A model generated the notes under the pieces. That model saw only the letters and a list, made by a program, of their open reading frames with translations. It was not told where the DNA came from and did no database searches. Made by a program: the position numbers and the translations under genes. Positions 9,259 through 17,749 of a stretch of 64,000 nucleotides of DNA are shown here, piece after piece (position 1 is the first letter of the stretch; each line of letters opens with the position of its first letter). Origin of the DNA: Brachyspira murdochii DSM 12563 (lineage in GTDB: Bacteria > Spirochaetota > Brachyspiria > Brachyspirales > Brachyspiraceae); contig NC_014150.1 of assembly GCF_000092845.1 (NCBI RefSeq), forward strand, positions 496,001 to 560,000. The letters are read 5' to 3'.

Positions 9259-10029
9259 ATGAACAGCAAACCTATGGGAAACAAAAAATACATATTTACT
9301 GCCCTTTCCATTATAATAGCATTATTAATATGGCAATTTGTTTCATCATCTGATGCAGGTGCTGTTATAGCAAGTCCTGCTGATGTTTTTAAATCATTTA
9401 TTAAAGAAATCACTAATGGAAAATTACTGCATCATATAGCGATAAGTTTATTCAGAGTATTATCTGGTTTCGCCTTGGCTTTTATAGTTTCTATACCCAT
9501 AGCATTTTTAATGGGTTGGTATCAGCCTATACAGCTTTTAATAGAACCTATAATTCAATTTTTAAGAAATATCCCAGCATTAGCATATATACCCCTAGTT
9601 GTTGTGGCACAGGGAGTAGGAGAAAGTGCTAAGATTACTGTTATATTTATATCTACTTTTTTGGTTATGATTATCACTGTTTATCAAGGTGTAAAAGAAG
9701 TAGATCCTACCTTGATAAAAGCAGCAAGAGTACTTGGTGCTAAGGATAAGGATATATTTTTAAAAGTAGTAATACCTGCCTCTGTGCCTTATATATTGGT
9801 TGGTATGCGTTTAGGACTTGGAGCTTCACTTACCACACTCATAGCTGCAGAACTTACTGGTTCAAATGCCGGTTTGGGTCAGATGATACAGGAGGCAAGT
9901 CTTTATTTTAGAATGGATATTGTTATGCTTGGTATAATACTTATTGGTATTACTGGATTAGTATTAAACTTGATAGTAAGTATTATAGAAAATAAACTAA
10001 CAATATGGCAGGAAAAAAAGAAAAGATAA
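9259..10029 (+). CDS. NitT/TauT-family ABC transporter permease
   Basis: A 256-aa membrane protein with about six transmembrane helices and the EAA-type cytoplasmic loop (AARVLGAKDKDIFLKVVIPASVPYIL, near residues 155-180) that contacts the ATPase. Family relatives import sulfonates, nitrate, taurine, thiamine precursors or similar small anions. AAGAGGAAAG precedes the ATG. It is followed after 26 bases by the ATPase gene and then two binding lipoproteins, making a full importer. The substrate is not evident; the ROK regulator and Asp-box neighbours hint at a sugar-derived compound. Confidence 0.88.
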   Translation: MNSKPMGNKKYIFTALSIIIALLIWQFVSSSDAGAVIASPADVFKSFIKEITNGKLLHHIAISLFRVLSGFALAFIVSIPIAFLMGWYQPIQLLIEPIIQFLRNIPALAYIPLVVVAQGVGESAKITVIFISTFLVMIITVYQGVKEVDPTLIKAARVLGAKDKDIFLKVVIPASVPYILVGMRLGLGASLTTLIAAELTGSNAGLGQMIQEASLYFRMDIVMLGIILIGITGLVLNLIVSIIENKLTIWQEKKKR

Positions 10030-10055
10030 ATAAAAGATAATTAAGAGATTATAAT

Positions 10056-10841
10056 ATGATAGATAAAGAAGTAAAAGTAAAAATTTCTAATGTGAGCAAA
10101 ATATATAAAGGTACAAACAAAGATGTTCATGCTTTGGATAATGTTAATTTAGATATTTATAAAAATGAATTTGTATGCGTTATAGGCTCTTCAGGCTGCG
10201 GAAAAAGTACATTACTTAATATACTTGCTGGACTTGATACTCCAAATTCAGGCACTATAGAAATAGACGGAAAAGCTATAGAAGGTACAGGTGTTGACAG
10301 AGGCGTTGTATTTCAGCAGTATGCTTTATTTCCTTGGCTTACTGTTGCAAAAAATGTGGCTTTCGGATTAGAGCTTCAGAAAAAATCAAAAGATGAAATA
10401 AATAAAACAGTAGATCATTATTTAAAAGCTGTAGGACTAATAGATTTTAAAAACTCATATCCTAAAGAATTATCAGGCGGTATGAAACAGCGTGTAGCTA
10501 TAGCAAGAGCATATGCGGTTAATCCTAATATACTTCTTATGGACGAACCATTCGGAGCTTTGGATGCCCAAACAAGAGCTCAGCTTCAAACAGAATTATT
10601 AAATACTTGGGATAATGAAAAAAAAACCTGCTTCTTTATTACTCATGATGTTGATGAGGCTGTATTTTTGGCTCAAAGAGTTGTTATAATGAGTCCGCGT
10701 CCGGGCAGAATAAAAGCAATAGTTGAAGTACCTATACCCTACCCTAGAGTTCCGGAAACAAAATTATCTAAAGAGTTTAATGATATAAAAAATGAGCTTT
10801 GGCAGCTGGTATATCAGGAATATTTAGAGACCAAAAAATAA
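10056..10841 (+). CDS. NitT/TauT-family ABC transporter ATPase
   Basis: The 261-aa nucleotide-binding subunit energises import. Walker A is GSSGCGKST (residues 44-52), the ABC signature is LSGGMKQR, Walker B is ILLMDEP followed by FGALDAQTR, and the switch histidine is in FFITHDVDEA. The C-terminal MSPRPGRIKAIVEVPIPYPR segment is characteristic of SsuB/TauB-like proteins. It lies immediately after the permease gene in the same transcription unit. Confidence 0.92.
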   Translation: MIDKEVKVKISNVSKIYKGTNKDVHALDNVNLDIYKNEFVCVIGSSGCGKSTLLNILAGLDTPNSGTIEIDGKAIEGTGVDRGVVFQQYALFPWLTVAKNVAFGLELQKKSKDEINKTVDHYLKAVGLIDFKNSYPKELSGGMKQRVAIARAYAVNPNILLMDEPFGALDAQTRAQLQTELLNTWDNEKKTCFFITHDVDEAVFLAQRVVIMSPRPGRIKAIVEVPIPYPRVPETKLSKEFNDIKNELWQLVYQEYLETKK

Positions 10842-10903
10842 TTTAAAATAAATGCTTTTAATATAATTATTAAAAATATATAATAAATAAAAAAGGAGAT
10901 AAT

Positions 10904-11899
10904 ATGAAAAAGATAATACTATTCATATTTATAATGGCTTTTGCTGTATCTTGCAGCGGAAATAAAACCTCTGGCGAAAATTCATCATCTGCTGACAAAA
11001 TAAGAGTTGCATATTTAGCAGATTTCGCTGGAACATCAGCTGCTGCTATAGCTCAGGAAAAAGGTTTTTTTAAAGAAGAAAATTTAGACGTAGAATTAGT
11101 AAAATTTTTAAATGGTCCTTCTGAAATTGCTGCTATGCTTTCTAAAGACATACAATTTGCATACATTGGACATGGTGCACACTCTCTTGCTATTCAAGGT
11201 AAAGTTAATGTGTTAATCCCTAATGCTTTAGGAAAATCAGAGCAAATTATAGTAGGGAAATGGGCTAATGTTAATGATGTAGCTGGATTAAAAGGAAAAA
11301 CTGTAGGTACTCAGCTTGGAACTTCCGGAGATATAGTACTTGATATAGCTTTGAGAAAATCTGGAATTACAAAATCTGATGTTAATGTTGTAAATATGGA
11401 TGTAAGCGGTATAGTATCTTCTATGGTTGGTAAAAAAGTTGATGCTGTATCTGTATGGGCTCCTTATACCTTTGAAATATCTAAACAGCTTGGTGATGAG
11501 GTATTTGTTATAGCATCTATTACAAACTATTTAGATGAAGCGGTATTTCCAAGCAGCTGGATAGTTACTCCAGAATATCAAAAAGATAATCCAGATATAG
11601 TTAATAGATTTACTAAAGCAATACTTAAAGCTATGGATTACAGATCTGCTAATATGGACGAATCTATCGAAATAGTTGCAAAATTAAATGGAACTCCTAT
11701 TGATTCTGTAGCATTAGAAGAAGAAACCGCTATATGGCTTACTTCTGATGATGTTAAAAAAGCATATTCTGACGGAGATGCAGCAAAATGGTATGAAGCT
11801 CAGCAGAAAATATTTATAAACTCCGGAGTTGTTACAGATGAAGTTGATGTTAATAATTATGTACAAATAAAATATATGAATGATAATGTTCTTAAATAA
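10904..11899 (+). CDS. NitT/TauT-type substrate-binding lipoprotein (copy 1)
   Basis: A 331-aa NMT1/SsuA-like periplasmic receptor with a lipobox-like AVSC (Cys17). The family start RVAYLADFAGTSAAAIAQEKGFFKEENLDVELVK and the lobe with KGKTVGTQLGTSGD are clear. AAGGAG precedes the ATG. It follows the ATPase gene by 62 bases. The gene just downstream encodes a close paralogue, so one importer appears to be served by two receptors. The fold binds small anionic or heteroaromatic ligands; the exact ligand cannot be read from sequence. Confidence 0.88.
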   Translation: MKKIILFIFIMAFAVSCSGNKTSGENSSSADKIRVAYLADFAGTSAAAIAQEKGFFKEENLDVELVKFLNGPSEIAAMLSKDIQFAYIGHGAHSLAIQGKVNVLIPNALGKSEQIIVGKWANVNDVAGLKGKTVGTQLGTSGDIVLDIALRKSGITKSDVNVVNMDVSGIVSSMVGKKVDAVSVWAPYTFEISKQLGDEVFVIASITNYLDEAVFPSSWIVTPEYQKDNPDIVNRFTKAILKAMDYRSANMDESIEIVAKLNGTPIDSVALEEETAIWLTSDDVKKAYSDGDAAKWYEAQQKIFINSGVVTDEVDVNNYVQIKYMNDNVLK

Positions 11900-11965
11900 A
11901 ATTAAAAAATTATCATTTGCAATCAAATTTATATTATTTTTTTAATTTTTTACATACATATTCCT

Positions 11966-11993
11966 TTGTAATTAATACTAAATATAGTATAAT
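11966..11993 (+). promoter_or_regulatory. Separate promoter for the second binding protein
   Basis: TTGTAA (11966-11971) and a perfect TATAAT (11988-11993) with 16-base spacing lie upstream of the second receptor gene, so it can be transcribed independently of the transporter genes. Confidence 0.55.
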
Positions 11994-12001
11994 ATCAAGT
12001 G

Positions 12002-12016
12002 CTGATATTATATCAG
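12002..12016 (+). promoter_or_regulatory. Palindromic operator-like site at the predicted transcription start
   Basis: CTGATATTATATCAG is a 7-1-7 inverted repeat placed just after the TATAAT box. Its position would allow a repressor to block initiation; the ROK regulator encoded downstream is a candidate binder, by inference only. Confidence 0.4.
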
Positions 12017-12053
12017 TAAAATAATTTTTATTAAAAATAAAGGATATGTAATT

Positions 12054-13058
12054 ATGTATAAGAAAAAAATTGTATTATTATTAACATTGCTAACAGTACT
12101 GTTAATATCATGTAGTAATGGAGGTAAAGAAACAGAGGTAAAAAAAACAGCTAAAATAAGAGTAGGATATATGCCGGATTTTTCAGGTACTTCTGCAGTA
12201 GCAATAGCTTTGGAAAAAGGATTTTTTGAAGAGGAAAATTTAGATGTCTCCCTAATAAGATTTTTAGATGGTCCTTCTGAGATTGATGCTATGCTTTTAA
12301 ATAATTTGGAGTTTGCATATATTGGTCATGGAGCACACACCTTAGCTATTTATGGAAAAGTTAATGTATTATTTCCAAATAGTTTAAGCAAATCTGAACA
12401 AATTATTGCAAGAGCTCAATCTCAAATCAATACTGTTTCTGATTTAAGAGGTAAAACAGTAGGTACTCAATTTGGAACTTCTTCAGAAATTCTTTTGGAT
12501 TTAGCACTTAGAACATTAGGAATAGACAGAGCCGAATTAAATATTGTTAATATGGACGGACCTACTATAGTATCTTCAATTTCAAATAAAGAAATTGATG
12601 CAGCAGCAGTACAGGCACCTTATACTTTTAACATATTAAAAAATCTTGGAAATGATGTAAAAACTATTGCTACTACAATTGATTATTCTGATGTTGGTGC
12701 TTTTCCAAGCAGCTGGATAGTTACTCCTGAATATCAGGCTAAAAATCCAGACATAGTTAATAGATTTTCAAGAGCAATACTTAAAGCTATGAATTACAGA
12801 TCTAACAACATGGATGAGGCTGTCGAAATAGTTGCCAAACAGAATAATACTGATACTGACTCTGTAAATTTAGAAAAAGAAACAGCTGTGTGGCTTTCCG
12901 GAATGGATATACAAAATGCATATCTTGACGGTACTGCTTCCAAATGGTACAAACTGCAGCAAAATATATTTATTTATACTAAAGCTATTACAAATTCTGC
13001 TGATATTAATAGCTATGTGCAAATAAAATATATGAATGATAATATATTTAATAAATAA
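12054..13058 (+). CDS. NitT/TauT-type substrate-binding lipoprotein (copy 2)
   Basis: A 334-aa receptor with lipobox-like LISC (Cys20), paralogous along its whole length to the upstream receptor: both share IRVxYxxDFxGTSAxAIAxEKGFF, the IGHGAH segment, FPSSWIVTPEYQ and the C-terminal YVQIKYMNDN. Ligand-pocket stretches differ (for example VWAPYTF versus VQAPYTF), so it may bind a related but different compound. It has its own promoter and operator-like palindrome and is followed by a strong terminator, so it is the last gene of the transporter unit. Confidence 0.88.
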   Translation: MYKKKIVLLLTLLTVLLISCSNGGKETEVKKTAKIRVGYMPDFSGTSAVAIALEKGFFEEENLDVSLIRFLDGPSEIDAMLLNNLEFAYIGHGAHTLAIYGKVNVLFPNSLSKSEQIIARAQSQINTVSDLRGKTVGTQFGTSSEILLDLALRTLGIDRAELNIVNMDGPTIVSSISNKEIDAAAVQAPYTFNILKNLGNDVKTIATTIDYSDVGAFPSSWIVTPEYQAKNPDIVNRFSRAILKAMNYRSNNMDEAVEIVAKQNNTDTDSVNLEKETAVWLSGMDIQNAYLDGTASKWYKLQQNIFIYTKAITNSADINSYVQIKYMNDNIFNK

Positions 13059-13084
13059 TAAAATTATTTAATATTAAAATATTA

Positions 13085-13116
13085 AGCGGTGTGTATTCTT
13101 TATGCATCGCTTTTTT
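13085..13116 (+). terminator. Rho-independent terminator after the receptor genes
   Basis: AGCGGTGTGT (13085-13094) pairs with ATGCATCGCT (13102-13111) over ten positions when G-U pairs are allowed, and six T residues follow. It separates the transporter genes from the ROK gene. Confidence 0.8.
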
Positions 13117-13150
13117 AATAATTATTAAATAGATAAAAAATAGATAACAG

Positions 13151-14344
13151 ATGAAAAGATTAAAAGCTAAAAATTTAAAAGAACAAAATTATATTGATAT
13201 AGTTAAACTCCTAAAAATTGGAAATTATTCCAGAGCTGATTTGGCTTATAACTTGGAATTAAGTAAAGCAAGTATATCCGTACTTGTAGAAGATTTAATT
13301 AATATGGGAATAGTATATGAAAAATGCGGAGGACAGTCATCTTCTCTTGGAGGTAAAAAACCTATATTGCTGGATATTAATAAAAATATAGGTTATTTTT
13401 TAGCTGTACATTTTAGAAGAGAGTTATGTCATATTGCAATAGTAAATTTAGAAAATGAAATAGTATATGAATATAAAATGGAAGCGGTAATAAACAAAGA
13501 TTATAAAATAACTTTTAATCCAATAATAAAAAAAATTAAAGATATTATGTCAAAGCATAAAGATAAAAAAATATTCTCTCTTGGAATATCAGTACCGGGA
13601 AAAACAGGAAAAAAGAATAATTTACTTATAGACTGTATGGGAATACCTGAATGGAAAAATATACCGCTTAAAGAATATATAGAAAAAAATATAAATATAG
13701 AGGTAATAATAGACAGATATGCATGTGCCATGCTTACATATAATATACTTGAAGAGATGAAAAAATATATGCCTATACAAACTTCATCGGTATATGTTTA
13801 TCTTAGTAATTGGCTTGGAGTATCAGTTTCTAACAATGGAAAAATTTTATATGGTACTCATGATACAGCGGCAAACTACTCTCATACAATAGTAACAGAT
13901 TCAAATTATATATGCTCCTGCGGTAAAAAAGGCTGCTGGGAATCTGTAGCTAGTATAAAAGCATTCATGAAAGAACTTCAAAATAAAAGTGATAAATATA
14001 AAGATTTAACATTTGATGATATTATAACAAATTATAAAAATGATGAGATGGTTATAGATACATATAAAAACTTCCTAGCTTATTGGGTTTCAATAGGAAT
14101 ATACAATATAGTTAATACTTTTGACCCGGAAATCATATTCATAGGAGGAGAAATGCTTTACCTTGGCAATGATTTTATCAATGAAATAAAAAATAATATA
14201 AAAAATAAATTCAATTCATACAACTTCCTTACAGAAATCAAAATAATTGAAAACTTCAAAAAAATAGAGATACATGCAGCTGCATCAATTGCTATATATG
14301 ATTTTTATAATAATAGTTTATATAAACACATTTCAGCTAAGTAA
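13151..14344 (+). CDS. ROK-family transcriptional regulator
   Basis: A 397-aa protein with an N-terminal winged HTH (about 10-70, RADLAYNLELSKASISVLVEDLINMGIVYE) and a C-terminal ROK sugar-kinase-like fold. The zinc-binding ROK cysteines are visible in CSCGKKGCWES and the FDPEIIFIGGE segment is typical. This layout matches NagC/XylR/Mlc-type repressors, which respond to sugars or sugar phosphates. No strong ribosome binding site is seen before the ATG. It overlaps the 3' end of the convergent murB-like gene by 12 bases. Probable targets are the preceding transporter and Asp-box genes. Confidence 0.85.
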   Translation: MKRLKAKNLKEQNYIDIVKLLKIGNYSRADLAYNLELSKASISVLVEDLINMGIVYEKCGGQSSSLGGKKPILLDINKNIGYFLAVHFRRELCHIAIVNLENEIVYEYKMEAVINKDYKITFNPIIKKIKDIMSKHKDKKIFSLGISVPGKTGKKNNLLIDCMGIPEWKNIPLKEYIEKNINIEVIIDRYACAMLTYNILEEMKKYMPIQTSSVYVYLSNWLGVSVSNNGKILYGTHDTAANYSHTIVTDSNYICSCGKKGCWESVASIKAFMKELQNKSDKYKDLTFDDIITNYKNDEMVIDTYKNFLAYWVSIGIYNIVNTFDPEIIFIGGEMLYLGNDFINEIKNNIKNKFNSYNFLTEIKIIENFKKIEIHAAASIAIYDFYNNSLYKHISAK

Positions 14345-15262
14345 AATAATATTAATTTGAGGATTAAAAGCATAATGCTGCTCTATTTTTTTTCTAGTAT
14401 CCTCTATTAAATTAATGACATCTTCTGCTTTGCTAGGCTCTTCATTTTCATTATACAAATGCTCATTAATAATATAATTAGGAAATCTCTTATGCCATCT
14501 CATAGCACCAAATTTCATATCAAGTCCTCCTACACGCTCAACCATTTCATAAGCCTTAATATCATTAGAATCTTCAAAAACAGGACCTATATTTGCCTCC
14601 ATTGGAGCAACCGATCCTCTTATATATCTAAACCAATCTATTCTGTTATCAATACTTTCAGGAAGATCGTTATCTAATTTAAATACCGCTGACAATATTA
14701 CTATAAATTTTCTATCTTCTTCAGTTAAATTCAAATATTCATCTTTACTTAGTTCTAATACGGAGCAGTCTTTTTTATTAAAAATTTTTACTGATTCTAA
14801 AAATTTCAATAATGATATCCCAAAAGATTCTAATTTATCATAAATAGCAGCCCCTATTCTAGTATTAACTAAAGCCACAAACTCTAACCCAGATAAATTT
14901 CTAATTCTAGCCTCATGAGAAAGCCTTTCTAAAATAGCAGAACTATTAGATTTTAAAACCCCATCTTCTAAAAACTCAAAAAACTCAAACTCCCCTTCTA
15001 ACGATACTATTATTCCATTATATCCTTTATCAGAAACAATTACTTTGCTAGTATCTCCAATAACAAAATAATCTATTTTTTTATTATATAGAAAATTTGC
15101 TATATCCAAAAAATCCTGTATCTTTTTTACAGCTATATACAAATCAATATTTCCGCCTACATTAAAACTACAGCATTTACTAAAAGGGTGATTTTTATAA
15201 TATTCTATATTTTTTTCTTCGAGAAAACTCTCAACTATCTTGTAATTGTCTTGCATAGTCAT
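14333..15262 (-). CDS. murB: MurB homologue lacking catalytic residues
   Basis: The 309-aa protein aligns along its length with UDP-N-acetylenolpyruvoylglucosamine reductase (FAD and NADPH dependent, cytoplasmic, second committed step of murein precursor synthesis). Recognisable parts are SFNVGGNIDLYI, LSGLEFVALVNTRIGAAIY and the C-terminal FGAMRWHKRFPNYIIN. Key sites differ: the GGGSN FAD loop reads GDTSK (69-73), the catalytic Ser of GSxFKNP is Pro227 (GPVFED), the final Glu of LEPEV is Gln302 (NPQI), and the YRDSIFK arginine motif is not recognisable. It overlaps murC by 32 bases with GAGGG before the ATG, so it is translated with the mur operon. A non-catalytic or altered role is inferred. 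Confidence 0.75.
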   Translation of the reverse strand: MTMQDNYKIVESFLEEKNIEYYKNHPFSKCCSFNVGGNIDLYIAVKKIQDFLDIANFLYNKKIDYFVIGDTSKVIVSDKGYNGIIVSLEGEFEFFEFLEDGVLKSNSSAILERLSHEARIRNLSGLEFVALVNTRIGAAIYDKLESFGISLLKFLESVKIFNKKDCSVLELSKDEYLNLTEEDRKFIVILSAVFKLDNDLPESIDNRIDWFRYIRGSVAPMEANIGPVFEDSNDIKAYEMVERVGGLDMKFGAMRWHKRFPNYIINEHLYNENEEPSKAEDVINLIEDTRKKIEQHYAFNPQINIILLS

Positions 15263-16619
15263 TGCTAACCCTCACTATATTACCAGCTCCTAACGTTATA
15301 ATTATATCCCCATCTTTTTTTATACTCTCTAACACCGGCAATACTTCATCTATATTTTTTATATATCTTACATTCTTATTTTGTTTTTTTACTATATCAC
15401 ATATAATCTCGCCATTAACCCCAGCAATAGGAGCTTCCCCTGCCGCATAAATATCAGTAATAATCACCTCATCGGCATCATTAAAAGCATACTCAAAATC
15501 ATTTAAAAGAAGCTCAGTTCTGCTGTATCTGTGCGGCTGAAATACCGCTATTATACGTCTGCTTTTATAAGCATTTCTCACAGATGACAATGTAGCTTTT
15601 ATCTCTGTTGGGTGATGGGCATAATCATCAAATAATGTTATCTCTTTATCATACAGTTTGTTTAATCTTCTTCCTACACCTTCAAAAGTTTTAAGTCCTT
15701 CTTTTATATTAGGAACATCTATACCTAAATGATAAGCAACACCTATAGAAGCTAAAGAGTTAAGTATATTATGCTCTCCTATTAATGGAACAGAAAACTC
15801 TCCCAAGCACTCTTTATTATGATACGCTATAAAATATGTAATAGGAGCTTCTACTCTAATAGAATCTTTATCAACATGAAAATCATATGATTTATCAAAA
15901 CCATATGAATAATATTTTTTATTGGCACTTTTAGATAAATCCCTTACAACATCATTTTCAAAGCATAAAAAGGAACAGCCGTAAAAAGGAACTTTATTAA
16001 TAAACTCTAAAAAAGCAACTCTTAAAGCCTCAACATTTCCATAGTAATCCAAATGATCATTATCTATATTAGTTACAACATTAATAACAGGAGAAAGCCT
16101 CAAAAAACTTCCATCACTTTCATCAGCCTCGCATACCATATACTCACTGCTAAGATCATTACAGACAGCATTGCTTTTCAAATTAAAATGATTTCCTCCT
16201 ATAATACAAACAGGATTAAGTCCAGCATGCATCATTATCTGACTTATAAGCGAAGTTGTAGTAGTTTTGCCATGAGAGCCTGATATTGCTATACCATACC
16301 TTAAACGCATAAGCTCTGCAAGCATCTCCCCTCTTGATATAACAGTTATCTTTTTTGCCTTTGCGGCAACTATCTCTTCATTTGCAGGGCTTATAGCTGA
16401 TGAAGTTACAACTGCTGTAATATCATCTTCAATATTGGAAGCATGATGACCATAATATACCTTTATCCCAGATTTTTCTAAAGATTCAGTTTTTGCTGTT
16501 TTTGCTAAATCACTTCCAGTTATAGTAAAACCAATAGCATTTAATACACTTGCTATTGCACTCATTCCTATTCCGCCTATTCCTATAAAATGTATCTTTT
16601 CTTTTCTTTTTGTAAACAT
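15231..16619 (-). CDS. murC: UDP-N-acetylmuramate-L-alanine ligase
   Basis: MurC adds L-alanine to UDP-MurNAc using ATP in the cytoplasm. The 462-aa protein starts with IHFIGIGGIGMSAIA (nucleotide-sugar Rossmann-like loop), has the ATP loop GSHGKTTTT near residue 120, the central EADESDGSFL and DNDHLDYYG motifs and the C-terminal DDYAHHPTEI. I chose the ATG at 16619; a TTG 12 bases further upstream abuts the purine-rich AAGGA and is less likely. It lies 56 bases after murG and overlaps the murB-like gene. Confidence 0.95.
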   Translation of the reverse strand: MFTKRKEKIHFIGIGGIGMSAIASVLNAIGFTITGSDLAKTAKTESLEKSGIKVYYGHHASNIEDDITAVVTSSAISPANEEIVAAKAKKITVISRGEMLAELMRLRYGIAISGSHGKTTTTSLISQIMMHAGLNPVCIIGGNHFNLKSNAVCNDLSSEYMVCEADESDGSFLRLSPVINVVTNIDNDHLDYYGNVEALRVAFLEFINKVPFYGCSFLCFENDVVRDLSKSANKKYYSYGFDKSYDFHVDKDSIRVEAPITYFIAYHNKECLGEFSVPLIGEHNILNSLASIGVAYHLGIDVPNIKEGLKTFEGVGRRLNKLYDKEITLFDDYAHHPTEIKATLSSVRNAYKSRRIIAVFQPHRYSRTELLLNDFEYAFNDADEVIITDIYAAGEAPIAGVNGEIICDIVKKQNKNVRYIKNIDEVLPVLESIKKDGDIIITLGAGNIVRVSNDYARQLQDS

Positions 16620-16675
16620 TATGTAACTCAATCCTTTAATAATAAATCAAACACTTCAATCATAAAATTAATCAA

Positions 16676-17749
16676 TTATTTATTTTTTAAATTACTCATT
16701 ATATCATCTACTATTGAAGACACAGCTCTGGAACTCCAGCTGCTTCTAATTTTTTCACGCATAGCTTTTAATCTCTCATCATTATTTAAATTATTTACAA
16801 CAACACTTTCTAACTTTTCTCTATTTAAATCTGATTCCTCTATTAAATAAGCCATATCCTTATCAAGCAGATCTAAAGCATTAAAATACTGATGATTATC
16901 TGTGGCATATGGAAAAGGAATAAGTAAAGAAGGCACATTAACCGCCAATATCTCGCTTATGGAGCTACTTCCAGCCCTAGATATAACAAAATCAGCTGCA
17001 TGAAGTAAAGTTGCCATATCTTTATAATAGCTATGCACAAAAACATTATCAAATTTGGCATTATTCACTTTTTCTATTATTCCAGAAGCCCATTTAGGTC
17101 CGGCAAGCCATTCTATACGTACATTTTTTACTTTGTCTTTAATATCTTTTATACATTCAAAAAATAATTCATTTAATTTTAATGCTCCCTGAGAACCACC
17201 CATAACAACTAACAGTTTATCATCATTAGATAGTTTCATAACTGTTCTAGCACCCTCTCTATTAACTACAAAAAAGTCATTTCTTACAGGGTTTCCAAAA
17301 ACTTTTCCTTTAGGCATAAACTCTAAAGTCTTTGAAAAAGTTAAATAAGTTTGTTTTGCATATTTATAAAATATTCTATTAACCTTACCGGGTATAGAGT
17401 TTTGCTCGCATAAAAATATTGGTATATTATTCCATTTGGCTGCATACAGCATAGGAAGAGATACAAAGCCTCCCATTCCTATTATACAGTCAGGTTTATG
17501 CCTCTTAATAATTTTTGAAGACTTCATCAAAGCAGGTATAAATCTTAATATAAAGAGTATTTTTTTCCAAAAATTTCCGGGAGGATTAATATTAATAGTA
17601 TTAAAATCATAATTATGAGGTATAAGATGATAATCTTTCTGAGCAACTACAAGTCTAGGTTTATGTCCCTGATGTTTTACATAATCATATATTGAAATAG
17701 CAGGCGTTATATGTCCTGCTGTACCTCCTCCGCATAAAATAATATTCAT
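16676..17749 (-). CDS. murG: Undecaprenyl-PP-MurNAc-pentapeptide GlcNAc transferase
   Basis: MurG makes lipid II from lipid I at the inner face of the membrane. The 357-aa GT28 protein begins with the glycine loop CGGGTAGHITPA, has the acceptor-domain motif IGMGGFVSLP, the second loop MGGSQGA, and the donor-site RAGSSSISE with PFPYATDNHQ. Length matches the family. Its ATG overlaps the ftsW stop in an ATGA arrangement, indicating translational coupling within the division/cell-wall operon. Confidence 0.95.
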   Translation of the reverse strand: MNIILCGGGTAGHITPAISIYDYVKHQGHKPRLVVAQKDYHLIPHNYDFNTININPPGNFWKKILFILRFIPALMKSSKIIKRHKPDCIIGMGGFVSLPMLYAAKWNNIPIFLCEQNSIPGKVNRIFYKYAKQTYLTFSKTLEFMPKGKVFGNPVRNDFFVVNREGARTVMKLSNDDKLLVVMGGSQGALKLNELFFECIKDIKDKVKNVRIEWLAGPKWASGIIEKVNNAKFDNVFVHSYYKDMATLLHAADFVISRAGSSSISEILAVNVPSLLIPFPYATDNHQYFNALDLLDKDMAYLIEESDLNREKLESVVVNNLNNDERLKAMREKIRSSWSSRAVSSIVDDIMSNLKNK

